DNA from: an uncultured Treponema sp.
GTDB lineage: Bacteria; Spirochaetota; Spirochaetia; Treponematales; Treponemataceae
Assembly: GCA_905372265.1 (NCBI GenBank)
Contig: CAJPOL010000049.1
Coordinates: forward strand, 1-13,163
DNA: 13,163 bases
Direction of reading: 5' to 3'
The position numbers and the translations under genes were made by a program. This document shows positions 1 through 6,286 of this stretch, in pieces. Within the stretch, counting starts at the first letter, position 1; every line of letters starts with the position of its first letter. Below the pieces are notes generated by a model. The model ran no database searches. It was given only the letters and a program-made list of their open reading frames with translations, and was not told the DNA's origin.

Positions 1-193
1 CCCGCGCATCTCCGTAGTAAATTTCTCCGGAATCTGCCTGTTCCAACAGACTGATCAGCCGTACAAGCGTCGATTTGCCCGCCCCGCTTTTTCCGATAAT
101 ACCGAAAATCGTATGCGATGGAATTTCAAGACTGATGCCGTTTACCGCTTGCAGGTCTCCATACCGTTTATTTACGTTTATTAATCGTATCAT
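1..193 (-). CDS. metN: ABC transporter ATP-binding protein, MetN-like (5' part only)
   Basis: This is the N-terminal 64 residues of an ABC ATPase that runs off the left edge. It opens with MIRLINVNKRYGD and carries a complete Walker A motif, GKSGAGKST, at residues 34-42. The stretch IPSHTIFGIIGKSGAGKST followed by LVRLISLLE resembles methionine-importer ATPases (MetN), which energise uptake of methionine through MetI and MetQ at the inner membrane. The Q-loop, signature motif, Walker B and the C-terminal ACT-like regulatory domain of MetN lie outside the window, so the substrate is an inference from the N-terminus only. The ATG at 191-193 is the natural family start, but no Shine-Dalgarno sequence precedes it. 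It lies about 100 bp downstream of the glucosaminidase-like lipoprotein gene on the same strand, with a possible promoter of its own between them. Confidence 0.8.
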   Translation of the reverse strand, partial: MIRLINVNKRYGDLQAVNGISLEIPSHTIFGIIGKSGAGKSTLVRLISLLEQADSGEIYYGDAR

Positions 194-201
194 TGCATTG
201 T

Positions 202-230
202 ATACAAGCAAAATACGGAGCCTCTGTCAA
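202..230 (-). promoter_or_regulatory. Candidate promoter of the metN-like gene
   Basis: Read on the minus strand, a perfect TTGACA (-35) at 225-230 is followed after 17 nt by TTGTAT (202-207), a weak -10. TATACA three bases further on is an alternative -10. The predicted transcription start falls within a few bases of the ATG at 193, which would give a leaderless or nearly leaderless mRNA, in keeping with the missing Shine-Dalgarno sequence. Confidence 0.35.
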
Positions 231-279
231 GTTATCAGGGTTTCAGTTGAGAAAAGAAGATACTTTTGCATCAGGATGG

Positions 280-307
280 CAACTGCCGGTGTTTACCGAT
301 GCAGTTG
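280..307 (-). terminator. Hairpin at the 3' end of the glucosaminidase gene (weak terminator)
   Basis: CAACTGC (280-286) pairs with GCAGTTG (301-307), and CGGT (287-290) pairs with ACCG (295-298) inside it. This gives an interrupted 11-bp stem with a GTTT loop and a 2-nt bulge. It overlaps the last codons of the lipoprotein gene. No T-run follows on the minus strand, so it may be a 3'-end stabilising hairpin rather than an intrinsic terminator. Confidence 0.3.
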
Positions 308-877
308 ACTGAGGTACATTCTTCGCAAAATCTGAGCAATCTTGAGGCCATAGAGCGTATCGGCTGCCCATGTACCGGAAAGCTGTTCAATTTCAGGAGC
401 CTTCCCTTTCGGATTCACATACCGGTAGCGCGGATCAACTGACGGATTGTTCAACGGTTCCGCACTGGCATAGGCTTTGAGGTGCTGAATATGGGCTCTA
501 ACTCCTGTTCGTTCATCAGGGAATGCCAGCCCGGGATTTTCTTCGTTGATAGCGCCAAGTCCGCAAAAATTATTCATATCAATGGTAACGAGATTGCCGA
601 ACCGTAGAAAGCCCGATTCCAGACACATTTGCGCAAAGGCAATGTCGGAATTTATTCCCTCGCTTTGGGCTTCTTCAATGTAATAAGCGGCAAGCCGTTC
701 AATTTTTTCTCTTTCGATTTCGTCTGTCTGGGTAAGGAAGAAAGCAGTCAGCTGCCGGGCACTTAATTTACCCGTACCCATAATCGCATGAGGAATTTCA
801 GGCGGGATACTTTTACACGCCGAATATATAAGAAAAACAGCAATAAGAGCGCATATCTGAATACGCTTCAACTTCAT
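293..877 (-). CDS. Lipoprotein with glucosaminidase (FlgJ/LytG-type) domain
   Basis: A predicted 194-residue peptidoglycan hydrolase of the exo/endo-beta-N-acetylglucosaminidase fold (Pfam Glucosaminidase). From the ATG at 877 it has a basic N-terminus, a hydrophobic stretch and a lipobox ending IYSAC (lipid cysteine at residue 21), so it should be a membrane-anchored lipoprotein facing the periplasm. The domain covers roughly residues 75-190. The likely catalytic glutamate sits in CLESGF (Glu87), followed by NNFCGLGA in place of the usual NNLFGIK, and later LSGTWAAD near the end. The frame is open upstream to an ATG at 952, but that extension is encoded by the terminator hairpin of the preceding gene and lacks signal-peptide character, so it is rejected; an ATG at 886 is also possible. 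An AGGAGG-rich stretch (about 909-917) lies unusually far upstream of either start. Its physiological role (cell-wall turnover or flagellar passage) is not shown by the sequence. Confidence 0.8.
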   Translation of the reverse strand: MKLKRIQICALIAVFLIYSACKSIPPEIPHAIMGTGKLSARQLTAFFLTQTDEIEREKIERLAAYYIEEAQSEGINSDIAFAQMCLESGFLRFGNLVTIDMNNFCGLGAINEENPGLAFPDERTGVRAHIQHLKAYASAEPLNNPSVDPRYRYVNPKGKAPEIEQLSGTWAADTLYGLKIAQILRRMYLSQLHR

Positions 878-926
878 ACCATACATACGTATTAACGGAT
901 AAAACCGCCCCCTCCTGCAACGATTT

Positions 927-966
927 AAAAAAGCAACAACCTCGATACTCAAGATCGAGGTTGTTG
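927..966 (-). terminator. Intrinsic terminator downstream of the malE-like gene
   Basis: A perfect 13-bp inverted repeat (arms 934-946 and 954-966, 7-nt loop) is followed on the minus strand by G and six T residues (927-932). This is the classic layout of a Rho-independent terminator, and it ends transcription 57 nt beyond the stop codon of the sugar-binding protein gene. Confidence 0.88.
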
Positions 967-1023
967 TCTAGTATCTAAAACTTAGGAACCTTTAAAAACT
1001 TTAGTTTTTAGAGTCCCCCTCTA

Positions 1024-2250
1024 TTACTGTACCGATTCCATTGCTTGTGCAACAGCGTTCAATTTTTCAGTAACATTGCCGCCGTCCCAGATGTTTGCAA
1101 AGGCTGCACCCATTGCAGACCAGTATTTGCCCATTTCAGGGATAGTAGGCATCGGTGTTGCATATTGTGCTTGCGCTAAAATGCCTTGGCTCAACTCATC
1201 ACTGATTGTGATGTCGGAGCGGGGCGGAATTTGCTTGGTCAGTTCAAAGCGTTTTTCCAATATCGGCTTTGAAACAAGGAACTTTGCAAAGTCCTGTGCT
1301 ATTTCGGCATGGTCGCTGTATGCGCTTACAAACGCAAGGCGGAGCCCTGAGAATGAAGCAGGCGGGTTGGTCATACCGGGAAACACCGGAATGGGCGCAA
1401 TACCGTAGTTAAGATTGGTTTTTGAAAAGTCGGAGATTTTCCATGGGCCGGTAATAATCATTGCCGCTTTTCCTTCCGTAAATGAGGAATTGCAGAAGTC
1501 GCCGCTGACATCTCCCGACGGAACATTGAGCATCTTCTGGCGGAGGCTCTGGAAATAAGTCAAACCGGTAATAGCATTGGGGCTGTTTACGTTGTGCTGT
1601 TTGGGATCGTTGCCGTTCGGTCCGAAAAGCGGTGCGCCGAAACCGCTCATAAAGATGTAGTTAAAATAAGCGTTTCCGACTTCCCAAACAAGTCCGTACT
1701 TATTTTGCGCTTTATCGTTCCAGCCTTGAGCAAATGTTTCCACTTCTTCCCATGTTTTGGGAGCTGTAGGCAGCAGGTCTTTATTATAGAACAAAGCATA
1801 GGTTTCGATTGCCAACGGATAGCCGTAGCTTTTTCCTTCATATGAGGAAGAAGTCAACGCCGCAGGGATAAAATTATTCAGTACGGATGAATCTTCAAAG
1901 GGAAGAATATGACCGCCTGCAACCAATGCTCCAATATGATCGTGTTGAGCGACAAATATATCGGCTCCGACACCCGCCGGTCCGTCCATTTCAATTTTCG
2001 TACGCGCATCGGTAGACTGGACAGGCTCATACACAAAGGATACATTCGGGTGCGTTTTTTTGTATTCTTCCGCAGCGAACAGCATGAAATCTTTTTCGGC
2101 TCCTTCAGATTCCCATATTTTGAGGGTAACCGCTTCGTCCTTCATACCGGCTGCTTTATCGTCTTTCTTTGCAGAATCGCCGCAACCGAAAAGCCCGATA
2201 AGAAGAACCAATGACAAACAGGCTAATACGCCTGTAACCGTTTTTTTCAT
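1024..2250 (-). CDS. malE: MalE-like maltodextrin ABC transporter substrate-binding lipoprotein
   Basis: A 408-residue family 1 solute-binding protein. The N-terminus MKKTVTGVLACLSLVLL with lipobox LFGC puts the lipid cysteine at residue 23, so it is a lipoprotein, as is usual for binding proteins in spirochaetes. Stretches that match the maltose-binding group are AGVGADIFVAQHDHIGALV, the pair YPLAIETYALFYNKDLLP and PKTWEEV, and AAMIITGPWKISD. The ATG at 2250 has a strong GGAGGTG Shine-Dalgarno sequence at 2255-2261. No permease (malF/malG) or ATPase gene for it lies in the window: its neighbours are ackA upstream and a glucosaminidase gene downstream, so it is monocistronic here. Maltodextrin as ligand is inferred from similarity and from nearby glycogen enzymes; another oligosaccharide is possible. 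Confidence 0.87.
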   Translation of the reverse strand: MKKTVTGVLACLSLVLLIGLFGCGDSAKKDDKAAGMKDEAVTLKIWESEGAEKDFMLFAAEEYKKTHPNVSFVYEPVQSTDARTKIEMDGPAGVGADIFVAQHDHIGALVAGGHILPFEDSSVLNNFIPAALTSSSYEGKSYGYPLAIETYALFYNKDLLPTAPKTWEEVETFAQGWNDKAQNKYGLVWEVGNAYFNYIFMSGFGAPLFGPNGNDPKQHNVNSPNAITGLTYFQSLRQKMLNVPSGDVSGDFCNSSFTEGKAAMIITGPWKISDFSKTNLNYGIAPIPVFPGMTNPPASFSGLRLAFVSAYSDHAEIAQDFAKFLVSKPILEKRFELTKQIPPRSDITISDELSQGILAQAQYATPMPTIPEMGKYWSAMGAAFANIWDGGNVTEKLNAVAQAMESVQ

Positions 2251-2280
2251 ATAACACCTCCGTTCTACTATGAAAAAAAT

Positions 2281-2288
2281 CTATCGGC
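2281..2288 (-). promoter_or_regulatory. Sigma-28-like -10 box upstream of the malE-like gene
   Basis: The minus strand reads GCCGATAG, seven of eight bases of the flagellar sigma-28 -10 element GCCGATAA. It is placed so that transcription would start near 2274, just ahead of the Shine-Dalgarno sequence at 2255-2261. No TAAA -35 element is seen at the expected 13-17 nt upstream, so this may be chance. Confidence 0.25.
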
Positions 2289-2300
2289 AGAAAACTTGTA

Positions 2301-2332
2301 AAACGCCGGTCAATTCAGATGAGCGGGCGTTT
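2301..2332. repeat. Inverted repeat between ackA and the malE-like gene
   Basis: AAACGCC (2301-2307) and GGCGTTT (2326-2332) are perfect inverted arms around an 18-nt centre. It lies upstream of the malE-like gene and could be an operator, or a second weak terminator hairpin for ackA. No protein can be assigned to it. Confidence 0.3.
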
Positions 2333-2363
2333 ATATCAAATGTTCTCCGCCTTGCTTTTAATG

Positions 2364-2386
2364 TGAGACGGCATCATACCGTCTCA
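2364..2386 (-). terminator. Hairpin just downstream of ackA
   Basis: TGAGACGG (2364-2371) and CCGTCTCA (2379-2386) form a perfect 8-bp stem with a 7-nt loop, beginning 9 nt beyond the ackA stop codon. Only a short AT-rich stretch follows on the minus strand, not a T-run, so termination would be inefficient or factor-assisted. Confidence 0.45.
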
Positions 2387-2394
2387 TTCATCAT

Positions 2395-3744
2395 CTAATG
2401 AGCCTTCGGAATTTTTACTATAATATCCGCAAGCGCCGGCTTTTTTTCCAAATCCTTTTTCAGCCCCTCAGCGCGCGCTTTGTTGACGTAATCAGGCGAT
2501 TGGAAAGAATAGGTAAAGTTTGTATGCACATCATAGGTTCCTTTCATGAGGGCATAGGCGTCTTCGGTCATAACGAGCTCTTCATCGGTCGGGATGACAA
2601 ATATTTTCACTTCCGAATCATCGGCGCTGATACAGGTTTCCGCATTGCGGGTACAGGCAAGCGCATTCTTTTTAGGATCAATTTTGATACCGAAATGAGC
2701 TAAGCCTTCGCAAACGGCCTGCCGTATATTGACGCTGAATTCCCCGACCCCTGCCGTAAAGACAACTGCATCGGGTTTTTGACCGAGCGCCGCAATATAT
2801 GCGCCGAAATATTTCCGTAAACGGTATACTTCCATATCAAATGCAAGTTTTGCCCGTTTATCGCCCTCTTGCATTGCCTTTGCTACATCGCGGCGGTCTA
2901 CGTATTGACCGGTGATGCCGAGCAATCCCGATTTCTTATTGAGCGCCGTATCCATGTCAGCCGCGCTCATACCGGTTTTCCGCATGACATAAAACGGTAA
3001 TGCAGGATCGCAGTCTCCCGAACGGGTACCCATAACCAAGCCCTCCAATGGGGTAATCCCCATCGAGGTATCAAAGCATTTGCCTTCTTTTACGCAGCAC
3101 ATCGATGCCCCGTTTCCGATATGGGCAATAATGATGTTGGTATCAGCCGGTTTCTTTCCTAAGATAACCGAAGCTCGTTTTGCCGTATAGAGGAAACTCG
3201 TACCGTGAAAACCATAGCGGCGTACGGAAAAGTTTTTATACCATTCGTACGGTACGGCGTACATAAAACTCGTCTCCGGCATTGTTTGATGCCATGCGGT
3301 ATCCATGACGGCGCAGTGCGGGATGTCGGGAAGCACTTTTTGCGCTGCTTCAATCCCCATGATGTTCGCAGGGTTATGCAACGGGCCTAAATCCTGTACT
3401 TCGCGGAATGTTTCCAATACCTGCGGAGTGACGATCACCGATTTGATGAACTTGTCTCCGGCATGCAATACGCGGTGTCCGGCTGCCTTAATCACACTCA
3501 TATCGGTGATGACGCCGACATTTTTATCGGTCAGCGTTTTAATGATAAGCTGGACTGCTTCGGTATGGGTGGGGCAGGGACTTTCCAGTACGTATTTATC
3601 TTTTCCTTTTGCCTCATGTGTGATGACGCTGCCGGGCTGCGTAACCCGTTCCACGACACCTGATGCCAAAACCGTTTTATTATCCCAATCATACACCTGA
3701 TACTTTGCCGAAGAGCTGCCGCAATTCAATGTTAAAATAACCAT
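2395..3744 (-). CDS. ackA: Acetate kinase
   Basis: Cytoplasmic enzyme converting acetyl phosphate and ADP to acetate and ATP, the last step of acetate fermentation. It is 449 residues long and belongs to the ASKHA superfamily. Residues corresponding to the known active site fall at the standard numbers: Asn7 in the N-terminal NCGSSS motif, Arg91 in HRVLHAGD, Asp148 in MDTAWHQTMP, His180 in RRYGFHGTS and Arg241 in MGTRSGDCDP. The C-terminal IPTDEEL motif is at about 385-390. Most acetate kinases end near residue 400; this one continues for about 45 residues with a Lys-rich tail of unknown purpose. The ATG at 3744 has an AGGAG ribosome site about 6 nt upstream and a near-consensus promoter of its own. 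It lies downstream of glgP on the same strand. Confidence 0.97.
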   Translation of the reverse strand: MVILTLNCGSSSAKYQVYDWDNKTVLASGVVERVTQPGSVITHEAKGKDKYVLESPCPTHTEAVQLIIKTLTDKNVGVITDMSVIKAAGHRVLHAGDKFIKSVIVTPQVLETFREVQDLGPLHNPANIMGIEAAQKVLPDIPHCAVMDTAWHQTMPETSFMYAVPYEWYKNFSVRRYGFHGTSFLYTAKRASVILGKKPADTNIIIAHIGNGASMCCVKEGKCFDTSMGITPLEGLVMGTRSGDCDPALPFYVMRKTGMSAADMDTALNKKSGLLGITGQYVDRRDVAKAMQEGDKRAKLAFDMEVYRLRKYFGAYIAALGQKPDAVVFTAGVGEFSVNIRQAVCEGLAHFGIKIDPKKNALACTRNAETCISADDSEVKIFVIPTDEELVMTEDAYALMKGTYDVHTNFTYSFQSPDYVNKARAEGLKKDLEKKPALADIIVKIPKAH

Positions 3745-3780
3745 TAAAAACTCCTACTCCATTTCATTTTACTGCCCATA

Positions 3781-3809
3781 AGTATACGCCGTCTTTGTAT
3801 AACTGTAAA
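3781..3809 (-). promoter_or_regulatory. Sigma-70-type promoter of ackA
   Basis: On the minus strand TTTACA (-35, 3804-3809) and TATACT (-10, 3781-3786) are separated by exactly 17 nt. Each hexamer differs from consensus at one position. The predicted start near 3774 gives a leader of about 30 nt carrying the AGGAG site. The -35 overlaps a GTCTTT/AAAGAC inverted repeat (3791-3812) which could form a hairpin in glgP read-through RNA. Confidence 0.7.
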
Positions 3810-3819
3810 GACACTATCA

Positions 3820-6276
3820 CTATATAGTACCAACAGGCGTTTTTTTCAGCTTCCAAATATCCCGTACATAGTCTTCAATTGTCCTATCAGCGCTGAATTT
3901 TCCTGAACGGGCGATATTCAACAGGCACATTTTTGCCCATTTAACCTGATCACGGTAGCATTCCGCAGCACGCTCCTGCGCTGCCGCATATGCATCGAAG
4001 TCTGCTAGAACATAATAGACATCAGGACGCTGTCCTTCCACACCGTACACCAGCGAATCGTGGAGCTCTCTAAAGCTGTTATCAGAAATATCCGTATAGG
4101 TACCGTCAACAAGCTGTGAAAGAGCCTTTGCCAGCGCAGGGTTACGGTTAAGGTACTCTTGAGGATTATAACTGTGCTCGCGCTCTGCTTTCTGAATTTC
4201 GTCGGCAGTGAGGCCAAAGATAAATGCATTTTCATTTCCGGCTTCTTCAACGATCTCAATATTGGCGCCGTCCAAAGTCCCGAGAGTAAGCGCTCCATTC
4301 AGCATGAACTTCATGTTTCCGGTTCCCGATGCTTCCTTACCGGCTGTAGAAATCTGCTCCGAAATATCAGAAGCGGGGAAGATTTTTTCCGCTACGGAAA
4401 CGCAGTAGTTTTCTACAAATACTACTTTTAATTTCCCGTTTACACGATGGTCGTTGTTTATCCGGTCGGCAACCGTATTAATCAGCTTGATGATGCTTTT
4501 TGCGCGGCGGTAGCCGGACGCTGCTTTTGCACCGAATATAAAGGTGTGCGGAACAGGATTATACGAAGAATCTTCGATAATTTTATTATAAAGCGTCATA
4601 ACATGAAGAATATTTAACAGCTGGCGCTTATATTCATGCAGCCGTTTAATCTGAACATCGTAGATTGAATTGGGATCGATAGTAACGCCTTGCGTCTTTT
4701 TGAGGAAGTCCGCTAAAAGCTCCTTATTATGCTTCTTTATTGCGATAATTTCCTTTAACGCATCGGGGTTGTCCGCAAGTTTTTCGAGCTGCTTCAGCTG
4801 CGGAAGGTCTTTTATCCAGCCGTTTCCGATGTGTTTGATGATAAAAGCTGAAAGAGACGGGTTTGCCGTTAAAAGCCAGCGGCGCTGGGTTACTCCGTTC
4901 GTTTTATTGTTGAACTTTTGCGGATACAGATCATACCAATCGGCAAGCTCTTTTGTTTTAAGAATTTCGGTATGCAGCGCCGCGACACCGTTTACCGAGA
5001 ACGATCCGGCGATGGCAAGCCATGCCATGTGAATTTTCCCTTCCCCGATGATCGACATCCTGTTATGCTTTTTCCAATCGTTCGGATATTTTTCCCGCAG
5101 TTCCGCCAAAAAGCGCCGGTTGATTTCTTCCACAATTTGATATACGCGCGGTAAAAGACCTTGGAATATCTCAATCGGCCATTTTTCCAAGGCTTCCGCC
5201 AAAATAGTGTGATTAGTGTAGGCAAAGGTCTCCGTAACGATTTTCCAGGCTTCATCCCAACCGAGACGATGCTCATCCATCAAAAGCCTCATCAGTTCGG
5301 GAATGGCAACAACAGGATGTGTGTCGTTCAGCTGAATAACAACATAACGGGAAAAGTCCGAAAAATTCGTACCGTGTTTATGGATGAATAAGCGCAGCAA
5401 GTCTTGTAAACTGGCAGAGGTGAAAAAGTATTGCTGCTTTAAACGGAGAATCTTACCCGATGGCCCCGTATCGTTCGGATACAGTACACGGGAGATATTC
5501 TCTGCAGAGTTTTGTTTTGCAACCGCTGCCGTATATTCCATATTATTGAACAGCTGTAAATCAAAGCCGTCGGGGGATGATGCTTCCCAGAGCCGCAGCC
5601 TGTTGACGGTCTTTGTGTCGTAGCCGACAATCGCCATGTCATACGGCGTTGCGACAACCGTTTCTGCATTCTCAAGTTTGCAAACCAGAGAACCGTCTTC
5701 TTGTTGTGTACAAACCGGCGTGCCGCCGAACTGCACGGTAACGGCTAAATCGTCATGGCGCACTTCCCACGGATCGCGGTAGCGGCACCAGTTGTCGGGG
5801 TATTCCACTTGATATCCGTTTTCGATGTGTTGTTCAAACATGCCGTACCGGTAGCGTATCCCGTACCCGTGTCCGGGATAATCAAGCGTAGCAAGCGAGT
5901 CCAAGAAACAGGCGGCAAGCCGTCCGAGTCCGCCGTTTCCAAGCCCTGCATCGGGCTCTTCATTTTCAATATCCGAGTACGAAGCGGAGAGTTCTTCCAG
6001 CAGTTCTTCGAGAACGGAGCGCATTCCGGTATTATTCAAGTTGTTTGAAAGAGCACGTCCCATCAGAAACTCGGCGGAAAAATAATACATTTGCCGAACA
6101 CCGGGTTTTTCCTGCGTATCCCGCGTTGCAAAAATATTAGCCTGAAGCGCATCCATGACACTGCTGGCTGCGGCATCGTACAGCTCCCGCTTTGTGGCCT
6201 GAGACAGATCTTTACTGAAATTACGCCTCAGTTTACCTAAAATACTCGCTCGCAATTGTTCTTTTAAAGAAGACAT
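3820..6276 (-). CDS. glgP: Glycogen/starch phosphorylase
   Basis: Cytoplasmic GT35 enzyme that releases glucose-1-phosphate from the non-reducing ends of glycogen or maltodextrin. From the ATG at 6276 it is 818 residues, normal for the bacterial family. Family motifs run in order: YYFSAEFLMGR, the active-site region DAGLGNGGLGRLAACFLDS with the following YGIRYRYGMF, the NNKTNGVTQRRWL block, QIKRLHEYKRQLLN, and EASGTGNMKF with the pyridoxal-phosphate lysine at about residue 656. The frame extends 33 codons further upstream, but that part lies inside the 3' end of glgX; the ATG at 6276 has a GAGGT site (6281-6285) and begins 10 bp after the glgX stop. The two genes therefore form an operon, with the debrancher and phosphorylase working alternately on the same polymer. 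Confidence 0.97.
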   Translation of the reverse strand: MSSLKEQLRASILGKLRRNFSKDLSQATKRELYDAAASSVMDALQANIFATRDTQEKPGVRQMYYFSAEFLMGRALSNNLNNTGMRSVLEELLEELSASYSDIENEEPDAGLGNGGLGRLAACFLDSLATLDYPGHGYGIRYRYGMFEQHIENGYQVEYPDNWCRYRDPWEVRHDDLAVTVQFGGTPVCTQQEDGSLVCKLENAETVVATPYDMAIVGYDTKTVNRLRLWEASSPDGFDLQLFNNMEYTAAVAKQNSAENISRVLYPNDTGPSGKILRLKQQYFFTSASLQDLLRLFIHKHGTNFSDFSRYVVIQLNDTHPVVAIPELMRLLMDEHRLGWDEAWKIVTETFAYTNHTILAEALEKWPIEIFQGLLPRVYQIVEEINRRFLAELREKYPNDWKKHNRMSIIGEGKIHMAWLAIAGSFSVNGVAALHTEILKTKELADWYDLYPQKFNNKTNGVTQRRWLLTANPSLSAFIIKHIGNGWIKDLPQLKQLEKLADNPDALKEIIAIKKHNKELLADFLKKTQGVTIDPNSIYDVQIKRLHEYKRQLLNILHVMTLYNKIIEDSSYNPVPHTFIFGAKAASGYRRAKSIIKLINTVADRINNDHRVNGKLKVVFVENYCVSVAEKIFPASDISEQISTAGKEASGTGNMKFMLNGALTLGTLDGANIEIVEEAGNENAFIFGLTADEIQKAEREHSYNPQEYLNRNPALAKALSQLVDGTYTDISDNSFRELHDSLVYGVEGQRPDVYYVLADFDAYAAAQERAAECYRDQVKWAKMCLLNIARSGKFSADRTIEDYVRDIWKLKKTPVGTI

Positions 6277-6286
6277 ATATACCTCA

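Noticed and set aside
194..292. Possible SAM riboswitch or T-box upstream of the metN-like gene
   Set aside because: The gap is 99 bp and shows no riboswitch-like helices; the only hairpin belongs to the end of the preceding gene.
967..1023. AT-rich inverted repeats right after the malE-like stop codon (TCTAAAAC/GTTTTTAGA and AAAAACT/AGTTTTT)
   Set aside because: The stems are imperfect and purely A/T-rich, expected by chance in such sequence; the perfect terminator lies further downstream.
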